NCBI GenBank assembly: GCA_013214965.1
Contig: JABSRU010000024.1
Span: 1 to 64,000 of the forward strand
Direction: 5' to 3'
DNA length: 64,000 bases
Origin: Gammaproteobacteria bacterium
GTDB taxonomy: Bacteria > Pseudomonadota > Gammaproteobacteria > Enterobacterales > Psychrobiaceae
Shown here: positions 45,030-53,510 of the stretch, piece by piece
Layout of the letters: every line of letters begins with the position of its first letter
Position numbering within the stretch: position 1 is the stretch's first letter
Notes under the pieces: generated by a model
Told to the model about the DNA's origin: nothing
Database searches by the model: none
Seen by the model: only the letters and a program-made list of their open reading frames with translations
Position numbers and translations under genes: made by a program

Positions 45030-46195
45030 TGTTATTGCAAAGCGTTAAAAAAGAAGCCATTTTGATTTGTAATGACTTACATAGTGTCGGGGTGTTATTA
45101 CTATTACCGATTTCATTTATGTTGATCATGACCTTTGCGATGAGTGAGCAATATAGCAATTTAGCCAGTAAAATGACCATTAAATTGGTTGGTCAATCAC
45201 ACAGTGCCCATGGCGCGGCATTAAGCCGTTATGTCAGTGGGCATGGTTTTAAAGTGGTGACAGAACGAGCGATAACCGAGATCGATGCCACCATCGAGAT
45301 AAAAGATGGTTTCGATCGGGCATTGCTTTTACGCAGTGGCGGCGGTCATATTGAACTAACATTGGCGGACAAGTTATCACCTCAAGCACAGACCTTAATT
45401 AAAGAATCGATTAAAGTTTCCTTATCTAAATTAAAGCTTCACGCTTATATGGATGATCTTGGTGATTTTGAAGCGAGTATGAGCCTTGACGAGAAAGTAT
45501 CCTTGGTCAATGCCAGCGCCGATGTTGACTATTTAATTGTTCATCACGAAACCAAGGCGGTGCTAAAGGCCCCCACATTATATAGTGTGCCATCTTGGAT
45601 GGTATTTGGTATTTATTTTATTGTGTTACCGATTTCCATTACTTTAATTAATGAAAAACAAAATGGCACCTTAATTCGGATTAAAACCTACCCGATTTCG
45701 ACTAGCCGCTATTTTAGTAACAAAGCTTTGTCCTATGGTGTGTTGAGTTTGTTGCAATGGCTAACGTTATCTGTGGTCGGGTTAATGTTGGTGCCTCTAA
45801 TAACTGGTCAGCCGATGTTGGGAATTGATAATATTCCTTTGTATATTTGCGCTGGCCTAATGGTGGTATTTTCAGCCATTGGCTTTGCCTTTTTGATTGC
45901 GTCGATGGTCAGTACCTATGATCAGGCGATTGTATTGGGGGGCGGAATTAATATTTTAATGGCGGCGTTAAGTGGCTTTATGGTGCCTGTTGATATTATG
46001 CCGCAGCAATTAGCTGACTTGGCCTCATTTTCGCCAATGTATTGGTCCGGTGATGTCATTCGACAAGCGATTGCTGGAGCGACAATGATCGATGGCGCAA
46101 AAAATTTATTGGCATTGGGATTGTTTGGACTGATATCATTTGCCATTGCTCTGGTTATTTTTAATGTGAAAAGTAGGAAGCTTTTGTGGAATTAG
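45029..46195 (+). CDS. ABC-2 type permease (YhhJ/YbhR-like)
   Basis: A 388-residue membrane protein: one helix near residue 20, a large periplasmic domain (about 45-185), then five helices (WMVFGIYFIVLPISITLINE to the C-terminus), with the coupling segment EKQNGTLIRIKTYPISTSRY. This is the layout of drug- or lipid-exporting ABC-2 permeases. It overlaps the ATPase by one base and the following ACP gene by ten bases, tying export to the carrier-protein genes. Confidence 0.85.
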   Translation: MLLQSVKKEAILICNDLHSVGVLLLLPISFMLIMTFAMSEQYSNLASKMTIKLVGQSHSAHGAALSRYVSGHGFKVVTERAITEIDATIEIKDGFDRALLLRSGGGHIELTLADKLSPQAQTLIKESIKVSLSKLKLHAYMDDLGDFEASMSLDEKVSLVNASADVDYLIVHHETKAVLKAPTLYSVPSWMVFGIYFIVLPISITLINEKQNGTLIRIKTYPISTSRYFSNKALSYGVLSLLQWLTLSVVGLMLVPLITGQPMLGIDNIPLYICAGLMVVFSAIGFAFLIASMVSTYDQAIVLGGGINILMAALSGFMVPVDIMPQQLADLASFSPMYWSGDVIRQAIAGATMIDGAKNLLALGLFGLISFAIALVIFNVKSRKLLWN

Positions 46196-46452
46196 AATTA
46201 TTAAAACAACAATTAAAACAGTTGATCGTTACTGAATGCGACAAGGAAGACGACATTAGTGCCGAAGAAATTTTAGATGATGAGCCATTGTTTGGTCGCA
46301 AGTCTCGGATTAACCTCGACTCACTCGACGCCCTGCAATTATCTCAGGTATTCAAGAAAAAATTTGGAATAAAAATTGAAGGTTCAAAAGAGACCCGTAA
46401 ACATTTTCAGTCAATTAATAGTATCAGTGATTTTATTATGAGCGAGCAATAA
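46186..46452 (+). CDS. Acyl carrier protein, first of three
   Basis: An 88-residue ACP with the phosphopantetheine attachment Ser46 in RINLDSLDALQLS. It starts with GTG behind AGGAAG, inside the permease end. Its C-terminal half (KKKFGIKIEG, KHFQSINSISDFI) is clearly related to that of the ACP at 48979-49236, so the two look like duplicates. Standard APE clusters have two ACPs; this third one comes with its own ketosynthase just downstream. Confidence 0.88.
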   Translation: MELELLKQQLKQLIVTECDKEDDISAEEILDDEPLFGRKSRINLDSLDALQLSQVFKKKFGIKIEGSKETRKHFQSINSISDFIMSEQ

Positions 46453-46460
46453 CAGCCATC

Positions 46461-47594
46461 ATGACCCCCAATAAAATGCCAGTTTATATTAATGCCGCAG
46501 CGAGCGTTAGCGCGTTAGGCCGCTCTGAGTTATTGCAAAGCGATGACTTTGTCTATCGACCGCAAAGGTTGAGCGATGATGGTCAATTGTTTCAATCAGT
46601 TAAAGACTGTCCGGTCAGTCAAAGTCGTGAACGGCTATATCAGTTATTGACTGAGGTTATTGATTCGGTGATTTCACAGTTAGCGCTTACTAGCGAACAA
46701 TTGTCACAAATCACCTTGTTTTTAGGTTCATCATCTCTTGATATTAGCACTGCCCAGCTTGACGTATCAAAAGTCATTTGGTTGCCACAACTCGATGCTA
46801 TTAATATTGAACTGACAAAGAAATATGGCTTTTCAGCGCTTAATTTTACATTTAATACCGCCTGTACCGCCAGTGCTAATGCTTTAATTTATGCCACTAA
46901 ATTCATTGAAAATGGTGATGTTAAACAGGCCTTAGTGGTGGGCTGTGAATTTTTTAATCAATTAACCCTTAAAGGATTTTCATCGTTAGAGTTGATCAGT
47001 GAGCAGGGGCAGTATTCGTTATCGAGTTTGCGTGATGGTTTAGTGCTGGGGGAAGGGGTTGGCGCGTTGTTACTATCGAGTGAGAAAGCACCAACCACCT
47101 CGCTCCAAGTGTTAGGCGGATATTCATCGTGTGATACTTATAGCCTGACCACGACTCAAGAAGATGGCAGTCACATTCAATCGGTGATTAGCAAAAGCTT
47201 AGCGTTAGCAGGCATTAGCTTAGCTGAGGTTGATTTAATTAAGGTCCATGCCACGGCTAGTCATGCCAATGATCAAGCTGAAGTTGCCGCGATTACGGCA
47301 CTATTTAAGGATATTCCCGCTGTTTTTGCGTTAAAACCTTACATTGGTCATACGTTGGGTGCATGTGGGGTGTTAGAAATAGCCATTATGGCGCAATTAT
47401 TAGCCCTAGATTATCTGCCTGTCCCTGAGTATGCCGTTGCTCAAGCCGAGTGTAATATGTTGCCCTTTGTTCCTCAAGGGAGTTCTTTTACCGATTATCG
47501 GATTATTTTGGCTAACCATTTTGGTTTTGGTGGTAATAATGCAGCCATCATTCTGAAAAAGATCACCTCGATAAGCGAGGCTCCTCAATGTTAA
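46461..47594 (+). CDS. Beta-ketoacyl-ACP synthase, third full KS of the cluster
   Basis: A 377-residue KAS I/II-type ketosynthase with an intact triad: Cys135 in FNTACTASANAL, His263 in KVHATASHAND and His297 in KPYIGHTLGAC. Around LSSLRDGLVLGEGVGALLL the usual acyl-pocket gate is present. It is shorter at the N-terminus than ApeO. With the ACP before it and the KS-like half-protein after it (seven-base overlap) it forms an extra elongation or priming set not present in minimal APE clusters. Which chain it extends is unknown. Confidence 0.85.
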   Translation: MTPNKMPVYINAAASVSALGRSELLQSDDFVYRPQRLSDDGQLFQSVKDCPVSQSRERLYQLLTEVIDSVISQLALTSEQLSQITLFLGSSSLDISTAQLDVSKVIWLPQLDAINIELTKKYGFSALNFTFNTACTASANALIYATKFIENGDVKQALVVGCEFFNQLTLKGFSSLELISEQGQYSLSSLRDGLVLGEGVGALLLSSEKAPTTSLQVLGGYSSCDTYSLTTTQEDGSHIQSVISKSLALAGISLAEVDLIKVHATASHANDQAEVAAITALFKDIPAVFALKPYIGHTLGACGVLEIAIMAQLLALDYLPVPEYAVAQAECNMLPFVPQGSSFTDYRIILANHFGFGGNNAAIILKKITSISEAPQC

Positions 47595-48094
47595 AGGTTG
47601 TCGAACAACATTATGTGGAATTTGAACGCGCACTCACGGTTAAGGAAATTCGGCAGCAGGTTAAAGCGACTACCGGCTTTGAAGTGCGCAGAATGGACAG
47701 CTTTACCTTAATTGCGCTGGCCACGGTTTACGGTTTACTTAAAGATAAACAGTTAAATGGTGAGATCGGACTCTATGGTATCGCGCAATATTTCTCGGTC
47801 GATTTACTCCAAAAACTAGTCGTCACCATTAATGACGATCAAGATATTCGTCCGCTCGATTTTATTGCCACCGTTGGTAATGCCGCGAATTATTATTTAG
47901 CCAAGCTATTTAAGATAACCGGGCCCAACTTGTTTCTCGGTGATAGTACTAATAGTGATATTGCGGTTAAGATGTTAGTTAAAGCTGATTTAAGCAGCAA
48001 TATTGTACGTTATGCGATTATTGTTCGTTGGCATGACAGCCCAGATAAAATCAGTTGTAGCGCGCAATTACTGACGATTACTGACAAAAACTAG
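47588..48094 (+). CDS. Short ketosynthase-like protein without active-site residues
   Basis: A 168-residue protein whose middle (PLDFIATVGNAANYYLAKLF, then TGPNLFLGDSTNSDIAV) resembles the thiolase-fold N-terminal half of ketosynthases and of ApeC, but with no nucleophilic Cys in that place and no C-terminal half. It overlaps the preceding KS gene, so it may be a chain-length-factor-like partner or a pantetheine-binding leftover. The gap of 95 bases after it separates this set from apeC. Confidence 0.55.
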   Translation: MLKVVEQHYVEFERALTVKEIRQQVKATTGFEVRRMDSFTLIALATVYGLLKDKQLNGEIGLYGIAQYFSVDLLQKLVVTINDDQDIRPLDFIATVGNAANYYLAKLFKITGPNLFLGDSTNSDIAVKMLVKADLSSNIVRYAIIVRWHDSPDKISCSAQLLTITDKN

Positions 48095-48189
48095 AGCAGT
48101 TACTCCGAAGATAGCTTGTATCAGGGAATTTGCTTAGGTAAAATCGGGGGCTAAATTATTATTTTGTGTGAGATAGGGACGTTAAGGCT

Positions 48190-48924
48190 TTGGAATTTTC
48201 AATTAAGAAATGCGTAGCTTGGGCTGGTGAATTAAATTGTGCGCAAGATTGGCAGCAATTTTCCGCTGGCGAAAAGTCCCTTAACCAAGAGACACTTAAA
48301 CCTGCACTATCTCAAATTCCTGCGATGCAACGCCGTCGTTTAAGTCCCTTTGCTAAATTAGCTCTCCATTGTGCGTTAGAAGCGGGCCAAGGATACTTAA
48401 GCACCGTGCCTTGTGTTTTTGCTTCTCGTCATGGTGATTTACATAAAACCAGTAAGCTCATCAATGATGTTGCGGCCAAGCAACCCTTATCACCCACTCA
48501 ATTTGGTTTGTCAGTTCACAATGCTGTTGGCGGTCAGTTTAGTATTTTTACCGGCAATAAAGCACCATTAACCGCTATTTCGGCTGGCGAAGACACTTTT
48601 TTCAGTGCAATTATTGATGCGATGTGTAAGCTTAATACTAATCAATACGAAAATATTCTGGTGGTTTATACTGATGAGGTAGTGCCAGTAATTTATCAGC
48701 CCTTTGTCGCGCAACAAGAGGTGTCGATTGGCACTGCTTTGTTACTTGAAAAATCAACCGCTGATAACAACAGTTACCAATTAAACGTTGGACCTAGTAT
48801 TGAACAAAAAGACGAAAACCCTATAATGCAGGTTATTGATTTTCTATCTTTTTATTTTGGAACATCGCTTGAAACTCAAGTCAGCTCGAAACGGCATACT
48901 TGGCATTTAAGCAAACAACAATAA
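48190..48924 (+). CDS. apeC: Chain-length-factor-like ketosynthase partner ApeC
   Basis: A 244-residue protein of the beta-ketoacyl synthase N-terminal-like family. It reads FSIKKCVAWAG, LSPFAKLALHCALEAG, PTQFGLSVHNAVGGQFSIFT and TAISAGEDTFFSAIID, with Ala-Gly-Glu in place of the active Cys motif. In studied APE systems ApeC pairs with the active KS ApeO to set chain length. It starts with TTG, a weak start, with GGGA upstream. The following gene is the ACP apeE, as in other clusters. Confidence 0.78.
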   Translation: MEFSIKKCVAWAGELNCAQDWQQFSAGEKSLNQETLKPALSQIPAMQRRRLSPFAKLALHCALEAGQGYLSTVPCVFASRHGDLHKTSKLINDVAAKQPLSPTQFGLSVHNAVGGQFSIFTGNKAPLTAISAGEDTFFSAIIDAMCKLNTNQYENILVVYTDEVVPVIYQPFVAQQEVSIGTALLLEKSTADNNSYQLNVGPSIEQKDENPIMQVIDFLSFYFGTSLETQVSSKRHTWHLSKQQ

Positions 48925-48978
48925 CAACAATGGGATCATCAATCCTCTTGATATTTATTTTAAAGGAACGCCTAGGCA

Positions 48979-49236
48979 ATGACGACACTAAGTGAAGAAG
49001 TAAAAAACTTAATTATTGAAACATTAGATTTAGAAGACATTGAAGCTGCAGACATTAATGATGACGATGCATTATTTGTTGATGGTCTAGGACTTGATTC
49101 TATTGATGCCCTCGAATTAGGGGTGGCTATTAAAAAGGCTTACGATGTCAAAATTGATAATAACTCAGAAGATAGCAAAAAACATTTTTACTCAGTAAAA
49201 ACACTGTGTGATTTTATTGAACAAACCCGTAAATAA
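48979..49236 (+). CDS. apeE: Acyl carrier protein ApeE
   Basis: An 85-residue ACP with Ser41 in GLGLDSIDALELG as the phosphopantetheine site. The acidic N-terminus and KKHFYSVKTLCDFIEQ tail match ApeE-type carriers. In the APE pathway one of the two adjacent ACPs carries the aryl starter, the other the growing polyene. It is 12 bases ahead of apeF. Confidence 0.9.
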   Translation: MTTLSEEVKNLIIETLDLEDIEAADINDDDALFVDGLGLDSIDALELGVAIKKAYDVKIDNNSEDSKKHFYSVKTLCDFIEQTRK

Positions 49237-49248
49237 GTGGAATAGAGC

Positions 49249-49494
49249 ATGACTAGTAAAGATCAAATTTTCGAGATGTTAAGCGAAATATTAGTTGATT
49301 ATTTTGAGATTGATAAAGAAGACATTAACCTTGATGCCCATTTATATGAAGATTTAGATCTTGATAGCATTGATGCGGTAGATTTAGTGGTAAAACTACG
49401 GGAACAAACCGGTAAAAAAATAGAGCCTCAAGACTTTAAACTGGTCCGTACGGTTAATGACGTTATTGTTGCCATCGAAAAATTAATTGACTAA
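49249..49494 (+). CDS. apeF: Acyl carrier protein ApeF
   Basis: An 81-residue ACP with Ser40 in DLDLDSIDAVDLVVK. It is the second carrier of the conserved apeE-apeF pair and differs from apeE in its C-terminal half (QTGKKIEPQDFKLVRTVNDV). Nine bases separate it from apeG. Confidence 0.9.
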   Translation: MTSKDQIFEMLSEILVDYFEIDKEDINLDAHLYEDLDLDSIDAVDLVVKLREQTGKKIEPQDFKLVRTVNDVIVAIEKLID

Positions 49495-49503
49495 TTACGA
49501 TAA

Positions 49504-50067
49504 ATGAAAAAAATATTACTAGGTTTACTTGTTGTCGCTTATCCCTTAATTGTTTATTTTGGATTGCAATATGTTGAACCTGGTATTATAGCCGCTGTGT
49601 TTGCGATATTTTTCCTCATTCGTCACTTTAGCCAAAAAAGTAGCAACCCGGCGATACCTAATCTCAATGGTGTCGCGGTGGTTGTATTAGGCTTGCTGGG
49701 TTTTAGCATGATTGCTAACTCAGCATTGGCCTTAAAATTCTATCCGGTAGCGATGAGTCTCAGTTTTTTAATCATTTTTGGTTATTCATTATATAAACCG
49801 CCCACGGTGGTTGAAGTGATTGCAAGGTTGACCGAAGAACTCGATCAAGCCGGCGTTACTTATACCCGTAAAGTAACCAAAGTGTGGTGTCTGTTTTTTA
49901 GCACCAATGCCTTAGTCGCCTGTTGGACCATCTTTGAACCCAACCCTCAAGTGTGGCTGATTTATAATGGTTTGATTTCATATGTGTTGATGGGATGTTT
50001 GATGCTGGGTGAGTTTTTGATTAGGCAACGAGTCAAGCGACTAGCTAACCATGAGCCGAGTAAATAA
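49504..50067 (+). CDS. apeG: APE cluster membrane protein ApeG
   Basis: A 187-residue inner membrane protein of the COG4648 type found in APE clusters, with about five to six helices (LLVVAYPLIVYFGLQY, VAVVVLGLLGFSMIANSALA, LIYNGLISYVLMGCLMLGEF). The loop ELDQAGVTYTRKVTKVWCLF is conserved in the family. Its role is not known; it may organise the pathway at the membrane. It overlaps the frame of apeH. Confidence 0.82.
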   Translation: MKKILLGLLVVAYPLIVYFGLQYVEPGIIAAVFAIFFLIRHFSQKSSNPAIPNLNGVAVVVLGLLGFSMIANSALALKFYPVAMSLSFLIIFGYSLYKPPTVVEVIARLTEELDQAGVTYTRKVTKVWCLFFSTNALVACWTIFEPNPQVWLIYNGLISYVLMGCLMLGEFLIRQRVKRLANHEPSK

Positions 50068-50071
50068 AGTC

Positions 50072-51400
50072 ATGAACTTTCCACATAATCGCAGTTATTT
50101 TGTCGAACAATCACAACCCTTTACAGCCTGGCTACGCCAAGTTGAGCATTGCCAACAGCAGTTTCTGCGTAGTGATGGCCACAGTTTTTTATTGTTTGAC
50201 CTTGATTGTTATCGGTTTTCGGTATTATTTTTTGGCTTGATTGCCGCTAATAAACGCATTGTGTTACCACAAAATGGCCAACCTCAGCAGTTACTACAAT
50301 GCATGAGTCATGCTGATTATTTTGTGGGTTCGAGTGAATGCACTGAGCTGGAGCTTTTCGCCATCGATCCCACACAAGCAGCTAGCACATCATCACCTCT
50401 AGTATTTAATCCGGCCACTGAAATTATTTTTTATACCTCAGGCTCCAGTGGTAGCGCTAAGGCGATTGAAAAAAACTTTGGCCAATTGATCACCGAAGTC
50501 GAGCAGCTAGAACAAACCTTTGGCGCGATGATTAACGACGCCATCGTGATGTCGACCGTGTCTCATCAACATATTTATGGTCTATTATTTAAGTTGTTGT
50601 GGCCAATTTGGAGCGGGCGAGATGTCTATTTAAATACCTTTGAGTATCCTGAACATTTGGTTCACCAGGTACAACGATTAGCTCAACGCTCATTGTGTCT
50701 TATTAGTAGCCCAGCTTATTATCACCGCTTGGTTAAAGATAATGTGCTGGTGGCGGTCAAAGATAATATCGCGGTACTCATCTCCTCCGGTGGACCATTA
50801 GATTTGAGCGCGGCGTTGAGTTTAAAGCAGGCGTTAAATTGTGCGCCAATTGAAGTGTTTGGTAGCACTGAAACTGGTGGCATTGGATGGCGACAGCGTA
50901 GTAGCGAGCATTGTGAGGCGTGGCGCGCTTTTGATGATATCGCTATTGCCATCGATCCGCTGGAGCAACGGTTACTCATTGATTCGCCCTATATTAGTCA
51001 GTCCGGTTGGATGATGACTGATGATCGGGTGGAAATAATTGATCAGCAAAGATTTAAACTATTGGGCCGGGCTGATAGAATTGTCAAAATTGAAGAAAAA
51101 CGCTGCTCACTAGACGAAATTCAACTGCGTTTATCTAGCCATGAATGGGTCGAACAGGCTTATGTGTTAGCGTTAAGCGGTGAACGCCATTGTTTAGCCG
51201 CGGTGGTTGAATTATCAGCAACTGGGCGTGAGGCTTTTGCCGCAACGGTTAAATTTAAATTTGACCGTGAAATTAAAGCCTATTTAAAACAATATTTTGA
51301 AGCCTTGGTGGTACCAAGAAAGTTTCGCTATCTTGATGCGTTACCTTTTAACCGCCAGGGCAAACTCAATAAAAAAGAATTGGAGCAGTTGTTTGACTGA
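50072..51400 (+). CDS. apeH: AMP-ligase / aryl acyl-ACP synthetase ApeH
   Basis: A 442-residue member of the adenylating (ANL) superfamily. The ATP loop is FYTSGSSGSAKAIEKNF, the A5 motif VFGSTETGGIGWR, A8 LLGRADRIVKIEEKRCSLDE and the catalytic Lys of A10 in FNRQGKLNKKEL. It activates the aromatic starter acid and loads it on an ACP. ATG codons at 50051 and 50072 are both possible; I prefer 50072, as 50051 has no ribosome site. Confidence 0.85.
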   Translation: MNFPHNRSYFVEQSQPFTAWLRQVEHCQQQFLRSDGHSFLLFDLDCYRFSVLFFGLIAANKRIVLPQNGQPQQLLQCMSHADYFVGSSECTELELFAIDPTQAASTSSPLVFNPATEIIFYTSGSSGSAKAIEKNFGQLITEVEQLEQTFGAMINDAIVMSTVSHQHIYGLLFKLLWPIWSGRDVYLNTFEYPEHLVHQVQRLAQRSLCLISSPAYYHRLVKDNVLVAVKDNIAVLISSGGPLDLSAALSLKQALNCAPIEVFGSTETGGIGWRQRSSEHCEAWRAFDDIAIAIDPLEQRLLIDSPYISQSGWMMTDDRVEIIDQQRFKLLGRADRIVKIEEKRCSLDEIQLRLSSHEWVEQAYVLALSGERHCLAAVVELSATGREAFAATVKFKFDREIKAYLKQYFEALVVPRKFRYLDALPFNRQGKLNKKELEQLFD

Positions 51401-51743
51401 TTTTGTATATTACCCGCAGGTAGATGTTATTTCACAGACCGCTGAAATGGTAGAGTTGAGTTTATTGATCCCTAAAAATTTGTATTATTTTCAAGGACAT
51501 TTTACTCAAGCACCTATTTTAGCCGGGGTGGCGCAACTCGATTGGGTGATGACGTATCTCGCTAAGTATTTTGATGTTGATAAAACCAAACTCAGCAGCG
51601 TTGACGCGCTTAAATTTCAAATTATTGTTCGTCCTAATTATCGAATTAACTTAATGTTAAACCGAGTTAAGCCAAACAAGTTTAGTTTTAATTACAGCTC
51701 TGAACATGGCCAACACGCATCGGGTAAGGTTGTTTTCTCGTGA
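51393..51743 (+). CDS. apeI: Hotdog-fold dehydratase ApeI
   Basis: A 116-residue FabZ-like hotdog protein. The motif YYFQGHFTQAPILAGVAQLD carries the catalytic His and an Asp where FabZ has Glu. In APE pathways ApeI dehydrates beta-hydroxyacyl-ACP together with ApeP. No ATG exists at the proper place; TTG 51393 has GGAG seven bases upstream and starts LTDFVYYPQVDVI, as in homologues. It overlaps the end of apeH by eight bases. Confidence 0.82.
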   Translation: MTDFVYYPQVDVISQTAEMVELSLLIPKNLYYFQGHFTQAPILAGVAQLDWVMTYLAKYFDVDKTKLSSVDALKFQIIVRPNYRINLMLNRVKPNKFSFNYSSEHGQHASGKVVFS

Positions 51744-52486
51744 GTGAAAATCAATATGGTTTCGTCATCCCTAATTACAATCATCACTTGGTGATTGCTG
51801 ACACGATAAAAGATTTAATCGCGTTTGATTTGCCGATCTTATTAATTGACGATGGCTCTTGTGAAGAAACCCAGTATGTACTAGAACAAGTTGATGGTGA
51901 ATATAGCGCCGTTACTTTAATCCGCCGCACAGAGAATGGTGGTAAAGGCGCAGCAGTTCAAACCGGTTTGCAAGCGGCACTCGATTTAGGTTGGAGTCAT
52001 GTGGTGCAAGTGGATGCTGATGGTCAACACGATCTAAATGATGTTCAGCGGATGATTGATTGCTCTAAGCAAACGCCATTAGCACTTATTAGTGGTCAGC
52101 CCATTTATGATGACAGTATTTCAAAAGGGCGCTATTACGGCCGCTTTATTACCCATTTTTGGGTTTATGTTGAAACATTATCCTTTGAAATTAAAGACTC
52201 TATGTGTGGCTTTAGGGTTTATCCATTAGCCTCTTATCAGCAGTTAATAAGCAGCACGGCATTGGGCTTTAAAATGGATTTTGACATTGAAGTGATGGTT
52301 AAAATGTCATGGCTTGGAGTGCCAGTTCAGTTTGTAGAAACAAAAGTACATTATCCTGAAAATGGTATTTCACATTTCCATGTCTTTGAAGATAATGTCT
52401 TAATTTCATTAATGCACGCCCGATTGTTTTTTGGGATGCTATTACGTTTACCACAATTATTGAGTCGAAAAATACGTGCCAAATGA
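51740..52486 (+). CDS. Glycosyltransferase family 2 (N-terminal half of ApeJ in fused forms)
   Basis: A 248-residue GT2 enzyme. The nucleotide-sugar site is LLIDDGSCEET and VDADGQHD (the DxD-type motif), followed by TENGGKGAAVQTGL and the acceptor-side DSMCGFRVYP. It starts with GTG overlapping the apeI stop. In several APE clusters this domain is fused with the acyltransferase that follows here as a separate gene, so ApeJ appears split. It likely adds a sugar to the polyene head or lipid anchor. Confidence 0.82.
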   Translation: MSENQYGFVIPNYNHHLVIADTIKDLIAFDLPILLIDDGSCEETQYVLEQVDGEYSAVTLIRRTENGGKGAAVQTGLQAALDLGWSHVVQVDADGQHDLNDVQRMIDCSKQTPLALISGQPIYDDSISKGRYYGRFITHFWVYVETLSFEIKDSMCGFRVYPLASYQQLISSTALGFKMDFDIEVMVKMSWLGVPVQFVETKVHYPENGISHFHVFEDNVLISLMHARLFFGMLLRLPQLLSRKIRAK

Positions 52487-53459
52487 ACAACAGAAAACTT
52501 CAGTGAAACAAGACTTACACTGGTCAAAATTTAAAGAGCGCGGCTCAATGCTTGGTATTGAGTTTTTGGTATTTATTTACAAAGTGTTTGGTAAGTGGCT
52601 GTTTAAAATCGTGCTAACGCCAGTGATGTTTTATTTTTATGTCACGGGTAAGGAATCTCGTAGCGGTTCTTTACATTATCTCGATAACCTTCATACCAGC
52701 GCTGGCCGTGATAAAAAAGTCGGCTGGGCGCGTTTTAAAGATGGCTTTCGACTTTATTTCTCGTTTGGGATGGCTATTTTAGATAAATTTGATGCCTGGC
52801 TCGGTAAGGTTAATATCGAAGATATCGATATTGCCAATAACGAGGCTTATCAAGAGTTGCTCGAAGCCAAAGGCTCGGTGATTTTTAGCTCGCACCTCGG
52901 CAATATGGAAGTGTGTCGCGCCATTTTTAGCATGGGCGAAAATAAACGTCCTTTAAATGTGATCACCTATAATAAGCATACTCCGTCGTTTAATAATTTT
53001 CTAACCAAGGTCAATGCTGATTCGGCGATTAACTTTATTCATATTGATGATTTTGGCCCCGACGACACAATTAAGCTTAAGCAGCGGATTGAAGATGGCG
53101 AGTCGGTGGTGATTTTTGCTGACAGGACGTCAGTCAACAACCCTAATAGCGTTCATCAAGCTGATTTTTTGGGCGAGCCAGCTCCTTTTGCGATGGGTCC
53201 ATTTGCCTTGGCGACGATCATGGACTGTAAAGTCTTTTTAATGTTTTGTATTAAGCAAAATGGTCGTTATTGTGCCCATATTGAAAAATTTGCCGATCCG
53301 GTGAAAGTGAAGCGCAAAGAACGGGCGGCACACTTTCAGGGGATGGCGAGCCGATTTGCCGAGCGATTAGCGCACTATTGTCATTTAGCGCCTTATCAAT
53401 GGTATAACTTTTTTAACTTTTGGCAGAAAATTGAAGCGCCAAAAGATAGTGATAAATAA
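52476..53459 (+). CDS. LpxL-like lipid acyltransferase (C-terminal half of ApeJ in fused forms)
   Basis: A 327-residue acyltransferase of the LpxL/HtrB family. The catalytic H-x4-D/E motif is SHLGNMEVCRAIF, and the downstream DRTSVNN segment matches the DR-type box of the family. One N-terminal hydrophobic segment anchors it. It may transfer the aryl polyene or a fatty acyl group to a lipid carrier. The GTG start lies 11 bases inside the GT2 gene. Confidence 0.8.
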   Translation: MPNEQQKTSVKQDLHWSKFKERGSMLGIEFLVFIYKVFGKWLFKIVLTPVMFYFYVTGKESRSGSLHYLDNLHTSAGRDKKVGWARFKDGFRLYFSFGMAILDKFDAWLGKVNIEDIDIANNEAYQELLEAKGSVIFSSHLGNMEVCRAIFSMGENKRPLNVITYNKHTPSFNNFLTKVNADSAINFIHIDDFGPDDTIKLKQRIEDGESVVIFADRTSVNNPNSVHQADFLGEPAPFAMGPFALATIMDCKVFLMFCIKQNGRYCAHIEKFADPVKVKRKERAAHFQGMASRFAERLAHYCHLAPYQWYNFFNFWQKIEAPKDSDK

Positions 53460-53510
53460 GTAACTGATATTAGTTTTGAGTTACACCCTAATTTTTATGG
53501 AGTGCGGTAC

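Noticed and set aside
46461-47594. Third ketosynthase as part of ordinary fatty acid synthesis (fabF)
   Set aside because: No fabD, fabG or fabF-type neighbours of the core set; it overlaps pigment genes and lies between ACP and KS-like genes.
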